Source: a virus. From it: DNA of 27,552 nucleotides. The notes beneath the pieces were generated by a model. That model was not told the DNA's origin, ran no database searches, and was given only the letters and a program-made list of their open reading frames with translations. Positions 1-7,806 of this stretch are shown here, piece by piece (the stretch's first letter is position 1; the number at the start of each line of letters is the position of its first letter). The stretch lies in IMG/VR virus record IMGVR_UViG_3300030117_003057, positions 1-27,552 of that record; one strand, given 5' to 3'. A program made the position numbers and the translations under genes.

Positions 1-870
1 ATATTTAATTTAGTAAAAATATACGAACAAATAGATTACAATGAAGAAATGGCAAGAACCCTTGGTGTTTCTACAGGTAATTTTCAATGGGTTAACGGAA
101 TCAAAGATACACAGGTTATTTTTTATCCTGACCCTAAAGGAAGATTCAAAGTAAGTTGGATACCACCAACTCATTTACAAAATAAAATTGTAATAAAAAA
201 TGGTATAAAATATCCTGGTAACGAACACATGGGTGCTTTTGGATGTGACTCATATGATATATCAGGAACCGTAGATGGTCAAGGTTCTAAAGGAGCATTA
301 CACGGCCTAACTAAATTTAGCATGGAGGACGCTCCTGCAAACAGCTTCTTTTTAGAATACTTATCACGACCACCTACGGCAGAAATATTTTTCGAGGATA
401 TGTTAATGGCTTTAGTTTTTTACGGCATGCCAGTATTAGCGGAGAATAACAAACCTAGATTACTTTATTACCTCAGAAGAAGAGGTTACAGAGGTTTTAG
501 TATGAATAGACCAGACAAAACGTGGAACAAGTTATCAACGGCGGAAAAAGAAGTAGGTGGTATACCTAACTCAAGTGAAGATATAAAACAAGCCCACGCT
601 GCTGCTATTGAAATGTATATACAAAATCATGTTGGTTTACAAAGTGATGGCGAGTTTGGTGATTTATACTTTAATGATTTATTAAATGATTGGGCTAGAT
701 TTGATATAAATAAAAGAACTAAGTTTGATGCAACTATAAGTTCTGGACTAGCCATAATGGCGTGCAACAGGCACTTATATAGACCTAATGCAAAAATTGA
801 AAAACCGAAATTAAACATAAGTATTGCTAGATATCAAAATAAAGGTAATACATCTAAAATAATAAAATAA
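1..870 (+). CDS. terL: Terminase large subunit, C-terminal nuclease part (5' partial)
   Basis: This is the nuclease half of the packaging motor, which cuts concatemeric DNA while the ATPase half (outside the window) pumps it through the portal. The frame is open from base 1 with no stop: 16 codons precede the first ATG at 49, so that ATG is probably an internal Met. Counting from it, the protein shows an RNase H-fold pattern: GCDSYD with Asp67 (codon 247-249), the segment YGMPVLAENNK with Glu132 (442-444), and KFDATISSG with Asp227 (727-729). These are plausible metal-binding acidic residues of the terminase nuclease site. A Gly/Ser-rich turn follows the first Asp, as in the family. The stop is two bases before the portal ATG, so the two are probably co-transcribed. 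The function rests on motif pattern and position upstream of the portal. The Walker A/B motifs cannot be seen here. Confidence 0.85.
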   Translation: MFNLVKIYEQIDYNEEMARTLGVSTGNFQWVNGIKDTQVIFYPDPKGRFKVSWIPPTHLQNKIVIKNGIKYPGNEHMGAFGCDSYDISGTVDGQGSKGALHGLTKFSMEDAPANSFFLEYLSRPPTAEIFFEDMLMALVFYGMPVLAENNKPRLLYYLRRRGYRGFSMNRPDKTWNKLSTAEKEVGGIPNSSEDIKQAHAAAIEMYIQNHVGLQSDGEFGDLYFNDLLNDWARFDINKRTKFDATISSGLAIMACNRHLYRPNAKIEKPKLNISIARYQNKGNTSKIIK

Positions 871-872
871 AT

Positions 873-3284
873 ATGGCAGAGTCTGTTATAAAAAGTTATT
901 TCCCAAGTCAAGTAGTTAGTGACGCTGAAAAGTTAAGCTATGAGTATGGTTTAAAAGTAGCTAAAGCTATAGAGCATGAGTGGTTTGATGAAGATCAAAA
1001 GATTTATAGATATATTCAAAATCAAAATGATTTTCATAACCTAAGACTATACGCTAGAGGAGAACAACATATACAAAAATATAAGGATGAATTATCTATA
1101 AACGGTGATTTGTCCTATCTTAATTTAGACTGGAAACCAGTTCCAATTATACCTAAGTTTGTTGACATAGTTGTTAACGGTATAGCTGAAAGAACTTATG
1201 ATATAAAAGCTTATTCACAAGACCCATATGGTGTTTCTAAAAGAACAGAATATATGGAGTCTATATTAAAAGATATGCGTACTAAAGATTTTAATGATCA
1301 AGTACAAAACGAAATTGGTGTAAACTTATATGAAACAGATCGTGAAAAATTACCAGATAGTGAGGAAGAGTTAGCACTGCATATGCAGTTAACTTACAAA
1401 CAAAACGTAGAGTTAGCTGAAGAACAAGCTTTAGCTGTGTTAATGAATGGTAATAACTATGAGTTAATAAGAAAAAGATTTTACTATGATTTAACTGTTT
1501 TAGGTATTGGTGCGGTTAAAACAAACTTCAACACCTCAGAAGGTGTTACTATAGATTACGTTGATCCTGCTGATTTAGTTTATTCTTACACAGAGTCTCC
1601 TTACTTTGATGATATTTATTATGTAGGTGAGGTAAAAGAAATACCTGTAAACGAGTTAGCTAAACAGTTTCCACATTTATCTAATGAAGAGTTAGACGAG
1701 ATATCTAGAACTCAAGGCGTATCAAGAAATAGAAACAACCGAAGAAGAGACTCAGATAAAAATAAAATACAAGTTTTATACTTTAACTATAAAACCTACA
1801 TGAACGAAGTTTATAAAGTAAAAGAAACTGGTAGTGGTGCTGATAAAATTATAGCAAAAGACGATTCATTTAATCCACCAGAAAATAAAGAAGGTGGTTA
1901 TGCTAAATTACTAAGATCTATAGAGTGTCTGTATGAAGGCGCTTTAGTTTTAGGTACAAAAAAATTACTTAAATGGGGTATGGCTAAAAACATGATGCGT
2001 CCTAAAAGTGATTTTACTAAAGTTAAAATGAACTACGCTATAGTAGCACCTAGAATGTATAATGGTAAAATTGAATCTTTAGTTAGAAGAATAACTGGCT
2101 TTGCTGACATGATACAGTTAACTCATTTAAAACTACAACAAGTTTTATCAAGGATGGTGCCAGATGGTGTTTACTTAGACGCTGACGGTTTAGCTGAAAT
2201 AGATTTAGGTAATGGTACCAACTATAATCCACAAGAAGCGCTTAACATGTTTTTTCAAACAGGTTCTGTTATTGGTAGATCATTTACAAGTGAAGGTGAT
2301 ATGAATCCAGGTAAAGTACCTATTCAAGAAATACAAAGTAGTAACGGAGGTGCTAAAATGCAAAGTTTAATAGGTACGTATAATTATTATTTACAAATGA
2401 TAAGAGATGTAACCGGATTAAACGAAGCTAGAGATGCGGCTACACCAGATAAAAACGCTTTAGTAGGTGTACAAAAATTAGCAGCAGCAAATTCAAACAC
2501 AGCAACAAGACATATTTTACAGTCTGGTTTGTATTTAACGTCTGAAGTAGCAGAGTGTTTATCACTAAGAATATCTGATATACTAGAATATTCTCCTACA
2601 GCAGACGCCTTTATACAGTCTATAGGTGTACACAATGTAGCTACATTAGATGAAATGAAAGAATTACATTTGTATGATTTTGGTATATTTATAGAACTAG
2701 CACCAGATGAAGAAGAAAAAATGTTGTTAGAAAACAATATACAACAAGCGTTAGCACAGCAAAGTATAGAGCTTGAAGACGCTATTGATATTAGAGATAT
2801 AAAAAATGTTAAACTAGCTAACTCTTTATTAAAAATACGTAGAAAACAAAAACAACAAAGAGACCAACTGGTACAACAACAAAACATACAGGCTCAAGCT
2901 AACGCCAACACACAAACACAGCAAGCCGCGGCTCAAATGGAAATACAAAAACAAACAGCTATATCTAACGCGCAAGGGCAGTTAGAAACTTTAAAAGCTG
3001 AACTAGATGCTCAAAGGTTGGTTCAAGAGGCTGAAATTAAAAAACAATTAATGGAGTTAGAGTTTAACTACAACATGCAACTAAAAGGAACTGAAGTTGA
3101 AGGACAAAAAGAAAAAGAAAAATTAAAAGAAGATCGTAAGGATGAGCGAACAAAAATACAAGCTACTCAACAAAGTGAGCTTATAGACCAAAGAAAAACA
3201 GGAACACCACCTAAACAATTTGAATCAGCAGGTAATGATATACTTACTGGTGACTTTGATTTAGGTATGTATGATCCTAAATAA
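873..3284 (+). CDS. Portal protein
   Basis: This probably forms the dodecameric ring at the unique capsid vertex, through which DNA enters and leaves. At 803 aa it is in the size range of large podovirus portals, including those of crAss-like phages. The N-terminal part is mixed alpha/beta, with a DWKPVPIIPKFVDIVVNGI stretch typical of portal clip/wing regions. Residues about 180-270 contain the YYDLTVLGIGAVKTNF and VDPADLVYSYTESP segments. Residues about 500-560 read as portal stem and crown helices (YYLQMIRDVTGLNEARDA). From about residue 630 the chain becomes a Gln/Ala/Lys/Glu-rich predicted coiled coil of some 150 residues, which may be a barrel or an internal core extension. The gene lies between terminase and scaffold, the canonical slot. 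The leader is A-rich without a Shine-Dalgarno box. I assign the function from segment pattern and synteny. Confidence 0.85.
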   Translation: MAESVIKSYFPSQVVSDAEKLSYEYGLKVAKAIEHEWFDEDQKIYRYIQNQNDFHNLRLYARGEQHIQKYKDELSINGDLSYLNLDWKPVPIIPKFVDIVVNGIAERTYDIKAYSQDPYGVSKRTEYMESILKDMRTKDFNDQVQNEIGVNLYETDREKLPDSEEELALHMQLTYKQNVELAEEQALAVLMNGNNYELIRKRFYYDLTVLGIGAVKTNFNTSEGVTIDYVDPADLVYSYTESPYFDDIYYVGEVKEIPVNELAKQFPHLSNEELDEISRTQGVSRNRNNRRRDSDKNKIQVLYFNYKTYMNEVYKVKETGSGADKIIAKDDSFNPPENKEGGYAKLLRSIECLYEGALVLGTKKLLKWGMAKNMMRPKSDFTKVKMNYAIVAPRMYNGKIESLVRRITGFADMIQLTHLKLQQVLSRMVPDGVYLDADGLAEIDLGNGTNYNPQEALNMFFQTGSVIGRSFTSEGDMNPGKVPIQEIQSSNGGAKMQSLIGTYNYYLQMIRDVTGLNEARDAATPDKNALVGVQKLAAANSNTATRHILQSGLYLTSEVAECLSLRISDILEYSPTADAFIQSIGVHNVATLDEMKELHLYDFGIFIELAPDEEEKMLLENNIQQALAQQSIELEDAIDIRDIKNVKLANSLLKIRRKQKQQRDQLVQQQNIQAQANANTQTQQAAAQMEIQKQTAISNAQGQLETLKAELDAQRLVQEAEIKKQLMELEFNYNMQLKGTEVEGQKEKEKLKEDRKDERTKIQATQQSELIDQRKTGTPPKQFESAGNDILTGDFDLGMYDPK

Positions 3285-3290
3285 AAAATT

Positions 3291-3314
3291 TATTAACTAT
3301 TATTATATTATATT
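3291..3314 (+). promoter_or_regulatory. AT-only leader of the scaffold gene
   Basis: These 24 bases directly before the scaffold ATG are entirely A/T apart from one C. They match the 25-base leader at 6141-6165 in layout: both begin TATTAA and end TATATT just before ATG. The stretch could be an unstructured ribosome-entry leader, as expected for a Bacteroidota-type host that does not use Shine-Dalgarno pairing, or part of an AT-rich phage promoter. The sequence alone does not decide which. Confidence 0.3.
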
Positions 3315-4577
3315 ATGGCAGAAACTAAAAAAGAGGTGGTTGACACAACTACCAAAAAAGAACAACCTAAAGTAGACAACGAGGTTGGTAAACTAAAGGT
3401 TAAGAAAAAACCTAAAATGAAAAAGTTTTCAAACAAACAAGACGAAATTACAAAATTAGATATGAGTAAAGCTTCTACTGAAAAAGAAGAAGTTGTTAAA
3501 GTAGATTTAACTGAACCACAAGAAACAAAAAAAGACACTGAAGTAAAACAAGAAACAACAGATGTGGTTAGTGATGAACAAACTTCAACCGTTGAAGAAG
3601 TGGTTGAAGAAACGCCACAAAAAGAAGTTATTGTTCAAGATGAAGTAACATCTGTTATTGAAGAAGTAACAGAAGAAGAGCAAAAAGAAATAGAACAGGT
3701 TAAAGAAGAAGTTGTAAAAGCTGTTGAAGAAGCAGAAGCAACAGGTGCAGAGTTACCAGAAAATATCCAAAAACTTATGGATTTCATGGAAGACACAGGT
3801 GGTGATTTAGAAGACTACGTAAAATTAAACAAAGATATTAGTAAGTTAAATGATAACGATGTTTTACACGAATACTATAAACAAACAAAGTCGCATTTAA
3901 CAAACGATGAAATAAACTTCCTTATGGAAGATCAATTCTCTTATGACGAAGAAGTAGATGATGAAAGAGATATTAAAAGAAAAAAGCTAGCGTTAAAAGA
4001 GCAAGTTGCCAGCGCTAGAGCCCACCTAGACGGGCAGAAGTCTAAATACTATGAAGAAATTAAAGCTGGGAGTAAGTTAACTCCAGAACAACAAAAGGCT
4101 ATGGATTTCTTTAATAGATACAACAAAGAGTCAGAGGCAAACAGAAAAGTCTATGAAAAACAAAACTCTACATTTTTAAACAAAACTGATGAGGTTTTTA
4201 ACAAAAACTTTAAAGGTTTTGAATATAATGTTGGAGACAAAAGATATAGATTTAATGTTAAAGACGCTAATACTGTAAAAAGCACACAAAGCGACATAAA
4301 CAACTTTGTCAAAAAGTTTTTGAACAAAGACAATGTCATGGAGGATGCTAAAGGTTATCATAAATCTTTATTTACAGCTATGAATGCAGACGCTGTAGCT
4401 AAACACTTCTACGAACAAGGTAAAGCTGATGCTTTAAAAGATAGTATCGCTAAATCTAAAAATGTTGAAATGAACCCAAGACAAGCTCATGGTGAAATAG
4501 AAACAAGTGGTATGAAGTTTAAAGTTTTAGGCGACACGTCTTCTGATTTTAAGTTTAAAATTAAAAACAAAAAATAA
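3315..4577 (+). CDS. Probable capsid scaffolding protein
   Basis: This 420-aa protein is encoded between portal and major capsid protein, the usual scaffold position. Residues 1 to about 145 are low complexity and rich in Glu, Lys, Val and Thr, probably disordered or coiled. From about 145 the protein is acidic-helical (LPENIQKLMDFMEDTGGDLE), followed by a highly charged helix near residues 200-260 (DERDIKRKKLALKEQ) and a mixed C-terminal region ending in a Lys/Phe-rich tail (FKFKIKNKK). A basic C-terminus is a common way for scaffolds to bind the inner capsid wall. No catalytic motif is visible, and no prohead protease gene is seen nearby. I infer the role from synteny and composition. A capsid-internal or head-core protein is an alternative. 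Confidence 0.65.
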   Translation: MAETKKEVVDTTTKKEQPKVDNEVGKLKVKKKPKMKKFSNKQDEITKLDMSKASTEKEEVVKVDLTEPQETKKDTEVKQETTDVVSDEQTSTVEEVVEETPQKEVIVQDEVTSVIEEVTEEEQKEIEQVKEEVVKAVEEAEATGAELPENIQKLMDFMEDTGGDLEDYVKLNKDISKLNDNDVLHEYYKQTKSHLTNDEINFLMEDQFSYDEEVDDERDIKRKKLALKEQVASARAHLDGQKSKYYEEIKAGSKLTPEQQKAMDFFNRYNKESEANRKVYEKQNSTFLNKTDEVFNKNFKGFEYNVGDKRYRFNVKDANTVKSTQSDINNFVKKFLNKDNVMEDAKGYHKSLFTAMNADAVAKHFYEQGKADALKDSIAKSKNVEMNPRQAHGEIETSGMKFKVLGDTSSDFKFKIKNKK

Positions 4578-4596
4578 CAATTAAAATTTAAAAATT

Positions 4597-6078
4597 ATGG
4601 CAATAACTGCGGGAACTAATTTGAATAGTGTTGCTGCTCCACAAAAGCAGACATTATCTTCAAATTATGTTGACTTTACGTCAAGCTCAACTGAAGGTTG
4701 GGCACAACAATACCTGCCTGAGTTAATGGAAAAAGAAGCTGAGGTTTTCGGACCTAGAACAATTTCTGGTTTCCTTAACCAAGTAGGTGCGGAAGAAGCA
4801 ATGACTTCCGATAGAGTTATATGGTCTGAGCAATCAAGATTACATATATCATTAAGAGGTACTATCGATTTAGATGGTAACGTATCTTCATCAGGTGCAA
4901 AAGGTAAATTTACTGTTACTACTGATATTGATGGTAACGACGCTGATGATGGATTCACTCTTGCTAGTCACGGTGTAAGAAACCACGATATCTGTTTACT
5001 TTCAACTCCAGGATATGTATCTAGAGTTATGGTTGTAGCTGTTGATGGTACAGCGATTGGTGTTAGAGCTTACGACGAAGATGTATTAACTAATCACTCT
5101 GAAACAGCGGGTGCTGCTACATTATTAGTTATCGGTTCTGAATACAAAAAAGGAGACAACTACGATGGATCAGCTACACATGAAGCTAACGAACCTAAAT
5201 TTAAAACTTTTACTAACAAACCAATTATAATGAAAGATTACTACGAAGTATCAGGATCTGATGCTGGTAGAATTGGTTGGATAGAAGTTTCTTCTGAAGG
5301 TGGTGCTTCTGGATACTTATGGTATTTAAAAGCTGAAGCTGACACAAGAGCAAGGTTTACTGATTACTTAGAGATGGCTATGCTTGAGTCTATTCCAGGT
5401 TCTAACTCAACTAACGTTGATGGTGAATTAGGTTTATCTCCAGAAGGAGATGCTGGTACTGAAGGTTTATTCTATGCTATAGAAAACAGAGGTAACGTTA
5501 CTACTGGTGTAACTGGTGTTAACGCTGCTACTGATTTAGCTGAATTTGACGCTATACTAGCGGAATTTGATAAACAAGGTGCTATTGAAGAAAACATGAT
5601 GTTTGTTAACAGATCAACTAGCTTAGCTATTGATGACATGTTAGCTTCAATGAATTCTCATGGAGCTGGAGGTACTTCTTACGGAGTATTTGACAACTCT
5701 GAGGACATGGCGCTTAATTTAGGTTTCTCTGGTTTCAGACGTGGATCTTATGATTTCTACAAATCTGACTTCAGATACTTAAATGATAAAGCTACTAGAG
5801 GTGGTATAAATGCTACAGCTGGATCTGAAGCTTTAAGAGGTGTTATTATACCTGCTGGATCTTCTTCAGTTTATGATCAAACTGTTGGAGCAGCTGTTAG
5901 ACGTCCTTTCTTACACGTTAGGTATAGAGCTTCTCAAACTGATGACAGAAGAATGAAGTCTTGGGTTACTGGTTCTGTAGGTGCTGCAACATCTGCTTTA
6001 GACGTAATGCAAGTACACATGCTTTCTGAAAGATGTTTAGTTACTCAAGGTGCTAACAACTTTATGTTAATGAAGTAG
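4597..6078 (+). CDS. Major capsid protein
   Basis: This 493-aa protein is the likely HK97-fold shell subunit. The N-terminus (AGTNLNSVAAPQKQTLSSNY) and the segment YLPELMEKEAEVFGPRTISG look like the N-arm and E-loop region of a marine podovirus capsid family. Residues about 80-190 are beta-rich and probably an inserted surface domain. Residues about 240-330 contain the helical spine (TRARFTDYLEMAMLESIPGS), and the C-terminal part ends with ERCLVTQGANNFMLMK. It follows the scaffold gene after a 19-base A/T-rich gap. The gene ends with tandem in-frame stops (TAG then TAA) and is followed by a GC-rich terminator-like hairpin, both fitting a very highly expressed gene. Ser and Ala are mostly TCT and GCT, and Asn and Tyr favour AAC and TAC more than in the neighbours, by eye. 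Confidence 0.85.
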   Translation: MAITAGTNLNSVAAPQKQTLSSNYVDFTSSSTEGWAQQYLPELMEKEAEVFGPRTISGFLNQVGAEEAMTSDRVIWSEQSRLHISLRGTIDLDGNVSSSGAKGKFTVTTDIDGNDADDGFTLASHGVRNHDICLLSTPGYVSRVMVVAVDGTAIGVRAYDEDVLTNHSETAGAATLLVIGSEYKKGDNYDGSATHEANEPKFKTFTNKPIIMKDYYEVSGSDAGRIGWIEVSSEGGASGYLWYLKAEADTRARFTDYLEMAMLESIPGSNSTNVDGELGLSPEGDAGTEGLFYAIENRGNVTTGVTGVNAATDLAEFDAILAEFDKQGAIEENMMFVNRSTSLAIDDMLASMNSHGAGGTSYGVFDNSEDMALNLGFSGFRRGSYDFYKSDFRYLNDKATRGGINATAGSEALRGVIIPAGSSSVYDQTVGAAVRRPFLHVRYRASQTDDRRMKSWVTGSVGAATSALDVMQVHMLSERCLVTQGANNFMLMK

Positions 6079-6096
6079 TAAGCATTTAACTTAGGA

Positions 6097-6140
6097 AAAA
6101 GGGCGGCATACACGTAAACGTTCTCCGCCCTCTTTCTTTT
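6097..6140 (+). terminator. Rho-independent-type terminator after the capsid gene
   Basis: A 7-bp GC stem, AGGGCGG at 6100-6106 with CCGCCCT at 6125-6131, encloses an 18-base loop. A pyrimidine tail (TCTTTCTTTTT) begins at the end of the stem. It is one of the most GC-rich patches in an AT-rich window and sits 19 bases after the capsid stop codon. It probably ends or stabilises the 3' end of the capsid message and lowers read-through into the next gene. The fairly large loop and interrupted T-tract suggest partial rather than complete termination. Confidence 0.7.
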
Positions 6141-6165
6141 TATTAATTTTATATTATTTTATATT
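6141..6165 (+). promoter_or_regulatory. AT-only leader of the 277-aa gene
   Basis: These 25 bases between the terminator tail and the ATG are entirely A/T. They share the TATTAA start and TATATT end with the leader of the scaffold gene at 3291-3314. Lying right behind a terminator, this is where a new promoter would be needed if termination is efficient. I see no clear conventional -10/-35 pair or Bacteroidota-type TAnnTTTG box. Confidence 0.3.
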
Positions 6166-6999
6166 ATGACAAAAAAAACAAAAAAAGTTGAGGTGGAAGA
6201 ACCTCAAGAAGAAGTGTTAAATGTAACACAAGAGGTTACAGAACAACCAAAACCAAAAAAAACTGAACCTAAAAAACCAACTTGGGAAATAAAGGACAGG
6301 GTTTATTATTTAAGTAGAAAAAGAAGACCGTTGTCTTACATGATAAGATCGGCTAACATATACTACTTTGATGAAGAAAAAGGATACGAAAGAGAGTTAA
6401 AGTATTGTGAAAATCAAAACACACCATTTGTTGATGAAATGAAAGGTGATCAAAGATTAGCTCATATTATTTTTAGAAACGGAGCACTTCATGTACCTAG
6501 AAATAAACAAACATTACAAAAACTTTTATCTTTGTACCATCCAGAAAGAAACAAATTGTTTACTGAGTGGCAACCAGAGATAGAAGCAATAGACGAACTA
6601 GAAATGTTAGAACTAGAGTTAGAAGCACTTAATGTAGCTAAATCACTAGACATAGATGCGGTAGAGGCAGTGTTAAGGGTAGAGTATGGTTCTAAGGTAT
6701 CTAAGATGAGTTCTAAGGAATTAAAAAGAGATTTGTTGATATATGCTAAAAACAATCCTGTTTTATTCTTAGAGTTAGCTTCTGATGATAATGTTCAACT
6801 TAGAAACATTGGTATTAGAGCAGCAGAAAATGGAATTATAAAATTATCTGATGATCAAAGACACTTCATGTGGAGTTCTAACAACAGAAAATTAATGACA
6901 GTTCCTTTCGATGAGCATCCATATACAGCTTTAGCGCATTGGTTTAAAACTGATGAAGGTATGGAGATTTACAAAAGTATCGAAAAAAGATTAAAATAA
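6166..6999 (+). CDS. Conserved-looking structural protein of unknown function, downstream of capsid
   Basis: I do not know a function for this 277-aa protein, though it resembles a conserved hypothetical family I recall from marine phage contigs next to the capsid gene. Residues 1 to about 42 are low complexity and rich in Lys, Glu, Pro, Thr and Val, likely disordered. Residues about 43-125 are mixed, with several aromatic residues (YYLSRKRRPLSYM, IYYFDEEKGYE). Residues about 135-185 form an acidic helical stretch (ELEMLELELEALNVAKSLD). The rest is helical and ends with HWFKTDEGMEIYKSIEKRLK. There is no signal peptide, membrane segment or enzyme motif. Its position between capsid and adaptor genes suggests head decoration, head completion or a connector-associated role. 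Two hairpins flank it, so its expression may be set apart from that of its neighbours. Confidence 0.6.
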   Translation: MTKKTKKVEVEEPQEEVLNVTQEVTEQPKPKKTEPKKPTWEIKDRVYYLSRKRRPLSYMIRSANIYYFDEEKGYERELKYCENQNTPFVDEMKGDQRLAHIIFRNGALHVPRNKQTLQKLLSLYHPERNKLFTEWQPEIEAIDELEMLELELEALNVAKSLDIDAVEAVLRVEYGSKVSKMSSKELKRDLLIYAKNNPVLFLELASDDNVQLRNIGIRAAENGIIKLSDDQRHFMWSSNNRKLMTVPFDEHPYTALAHWFKTDEGMEIYKSIEKRLK

Positions 7000-7005
7000 T
7001 CTAAC

Positions 7006-7044
7006 TGTAGTGGTATTCGCCCTACGGGGCGATTACTAACTACA
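7006..7044 (+). other. Strong RNA hairpin with UACG tetraloop
   Basis: The inner stem TCGCCC (7017-7022) pairs with GGGCGA (7027-7032) across a TACG loop, giving C(UACG)G, one of the exceptionally stable UNCG tetraloops. The stem continues outward past a T-T mismatch through GTA/TAC, a G-T wobble, a one-base bulge and TGTAGT (7006-7011) with ACTACA (7039-7044). There is no T-tract after it on either strand, so it is not a standard terminator. It lies between the stop of the 277-aa gene and the adaptor ATG at 7059, and probably acts as an mRNA end-stabilising or processing element. Confidence 0.65.
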
Positions 7045-7058
7045 AATTAAAACAAATT

Positions 7059-7802
7059 ATGATAAAAGTAGACACAGTATATCAAACAGTGTTAGCTTTA
7101 GCTAATAAAGAACAAAGAGGTTATATAACACCTCAAGAGTTTAATTTATACGCCAATCAAGCTCAAACAAGTATTTTTGAACAATACTTCTATGATTTAA
7201 ATCAATTTAAAAGAATACCTGGCAATAGTACAGAGTATTCTGATATGTTGAAAAACTTAGAAGAAAAAATAAACAGATTTAATAAGTTTAGACGTTCTGT
7301 TAGTCTTTCTACTACCACGTTAGGTCATGCAGGTGTTTATAACGAAAGCACAATTGATGATATGTACAGACTGGGTGTTGTTGAAATAGATTACGATGGT
7401 GGTGAAAATTATGTTAAAGCAGAGCAAATAAATATTAGTGAAAAAGCTATGTATGAAAATAGCCCTTTAACTAAACCAACTAAAAGACGTCCTATTTTTG
7501 TACAATATGAAAACGCTGGCGGTGGTATACGTGTTTCCCCAACACCAACGGCTGCAGCTAGTTTAGTTGTAAGTTATATACGTAAACCTAAAAAACCTAA
7601 ATGGACTTATATAGTTGTTAACGAAAAACCATTATACAACTCTAGCGCCGCTGATCATCAAGATTTTGAATTACATCCATCTGACCAGGTAGAACTAGTA
7701 ATAAAAATACTACAGTTGGCTGGTGTTACTATTAAAGATTACAACTTAGTACAAGTGGCAACACAAGAAGAAGTAAAAAGTATTCAACAAGAAAAACAAT
7801 AA
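7059..7802 (+). CDS. Probable head-tail adaptor/connector protein
   Basis: This 247-aa protein sits between the head genes and the nozzle. Residues 1 to about 75 are helical, with the pattern YITPQEFNLYANQAQTSIF followed by EQYFYDLNQFKRIPGN, then a charged helix (LKNLEEKINRFNKFRRS). Residues about 90-180 are beta-rich (VVEIDYDGGENY, RPIFVQYENAGGGIRVSPTP), and the C-terminal 40 residues are helical. I recall similar proteins from marine phage contigs beside the tail-nozzle gene. A helix bundle with a small beta domain fits an adaptor ring below the portal, comparable in role to T7 gp11 or P22 gp4. That is inference from position and pattern. The leader is A-rich (AAATTAAAACAAATT) and the next gene starts 4 bases after its stop. 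Confidence 0.5.
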   Translation: MIKVDTVYQTVLALANKEQRGYITPQEFNLYANQAQTSIFEQYFYDLNQFKRIPGNSTEYSDMLKNLEEKINRFNKFRRSVSLSTTTLGHAGVYNESTIDDMYRLGVVEIDYDGGENYVKAEQINISEKAMYENSPLTKPTKRRPIFVQYENAGGGIRVSPTPTAAASLVVSYIRKPKKPKWTYIVVNEKPLYNSSAADHQDFELHPSDQVELVIKILQLAGVTIKDYNLVQVATQEEVKSIQQEKQ

Positions 7803-7806
7803 ATAA

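Noticed and set aside
49-51. ATG at 49 as the true start of the first gene
   Set aside because: The frame is open to base 1, and the nuclease domain would lack its ATPase partner. An internal Met is more likely.
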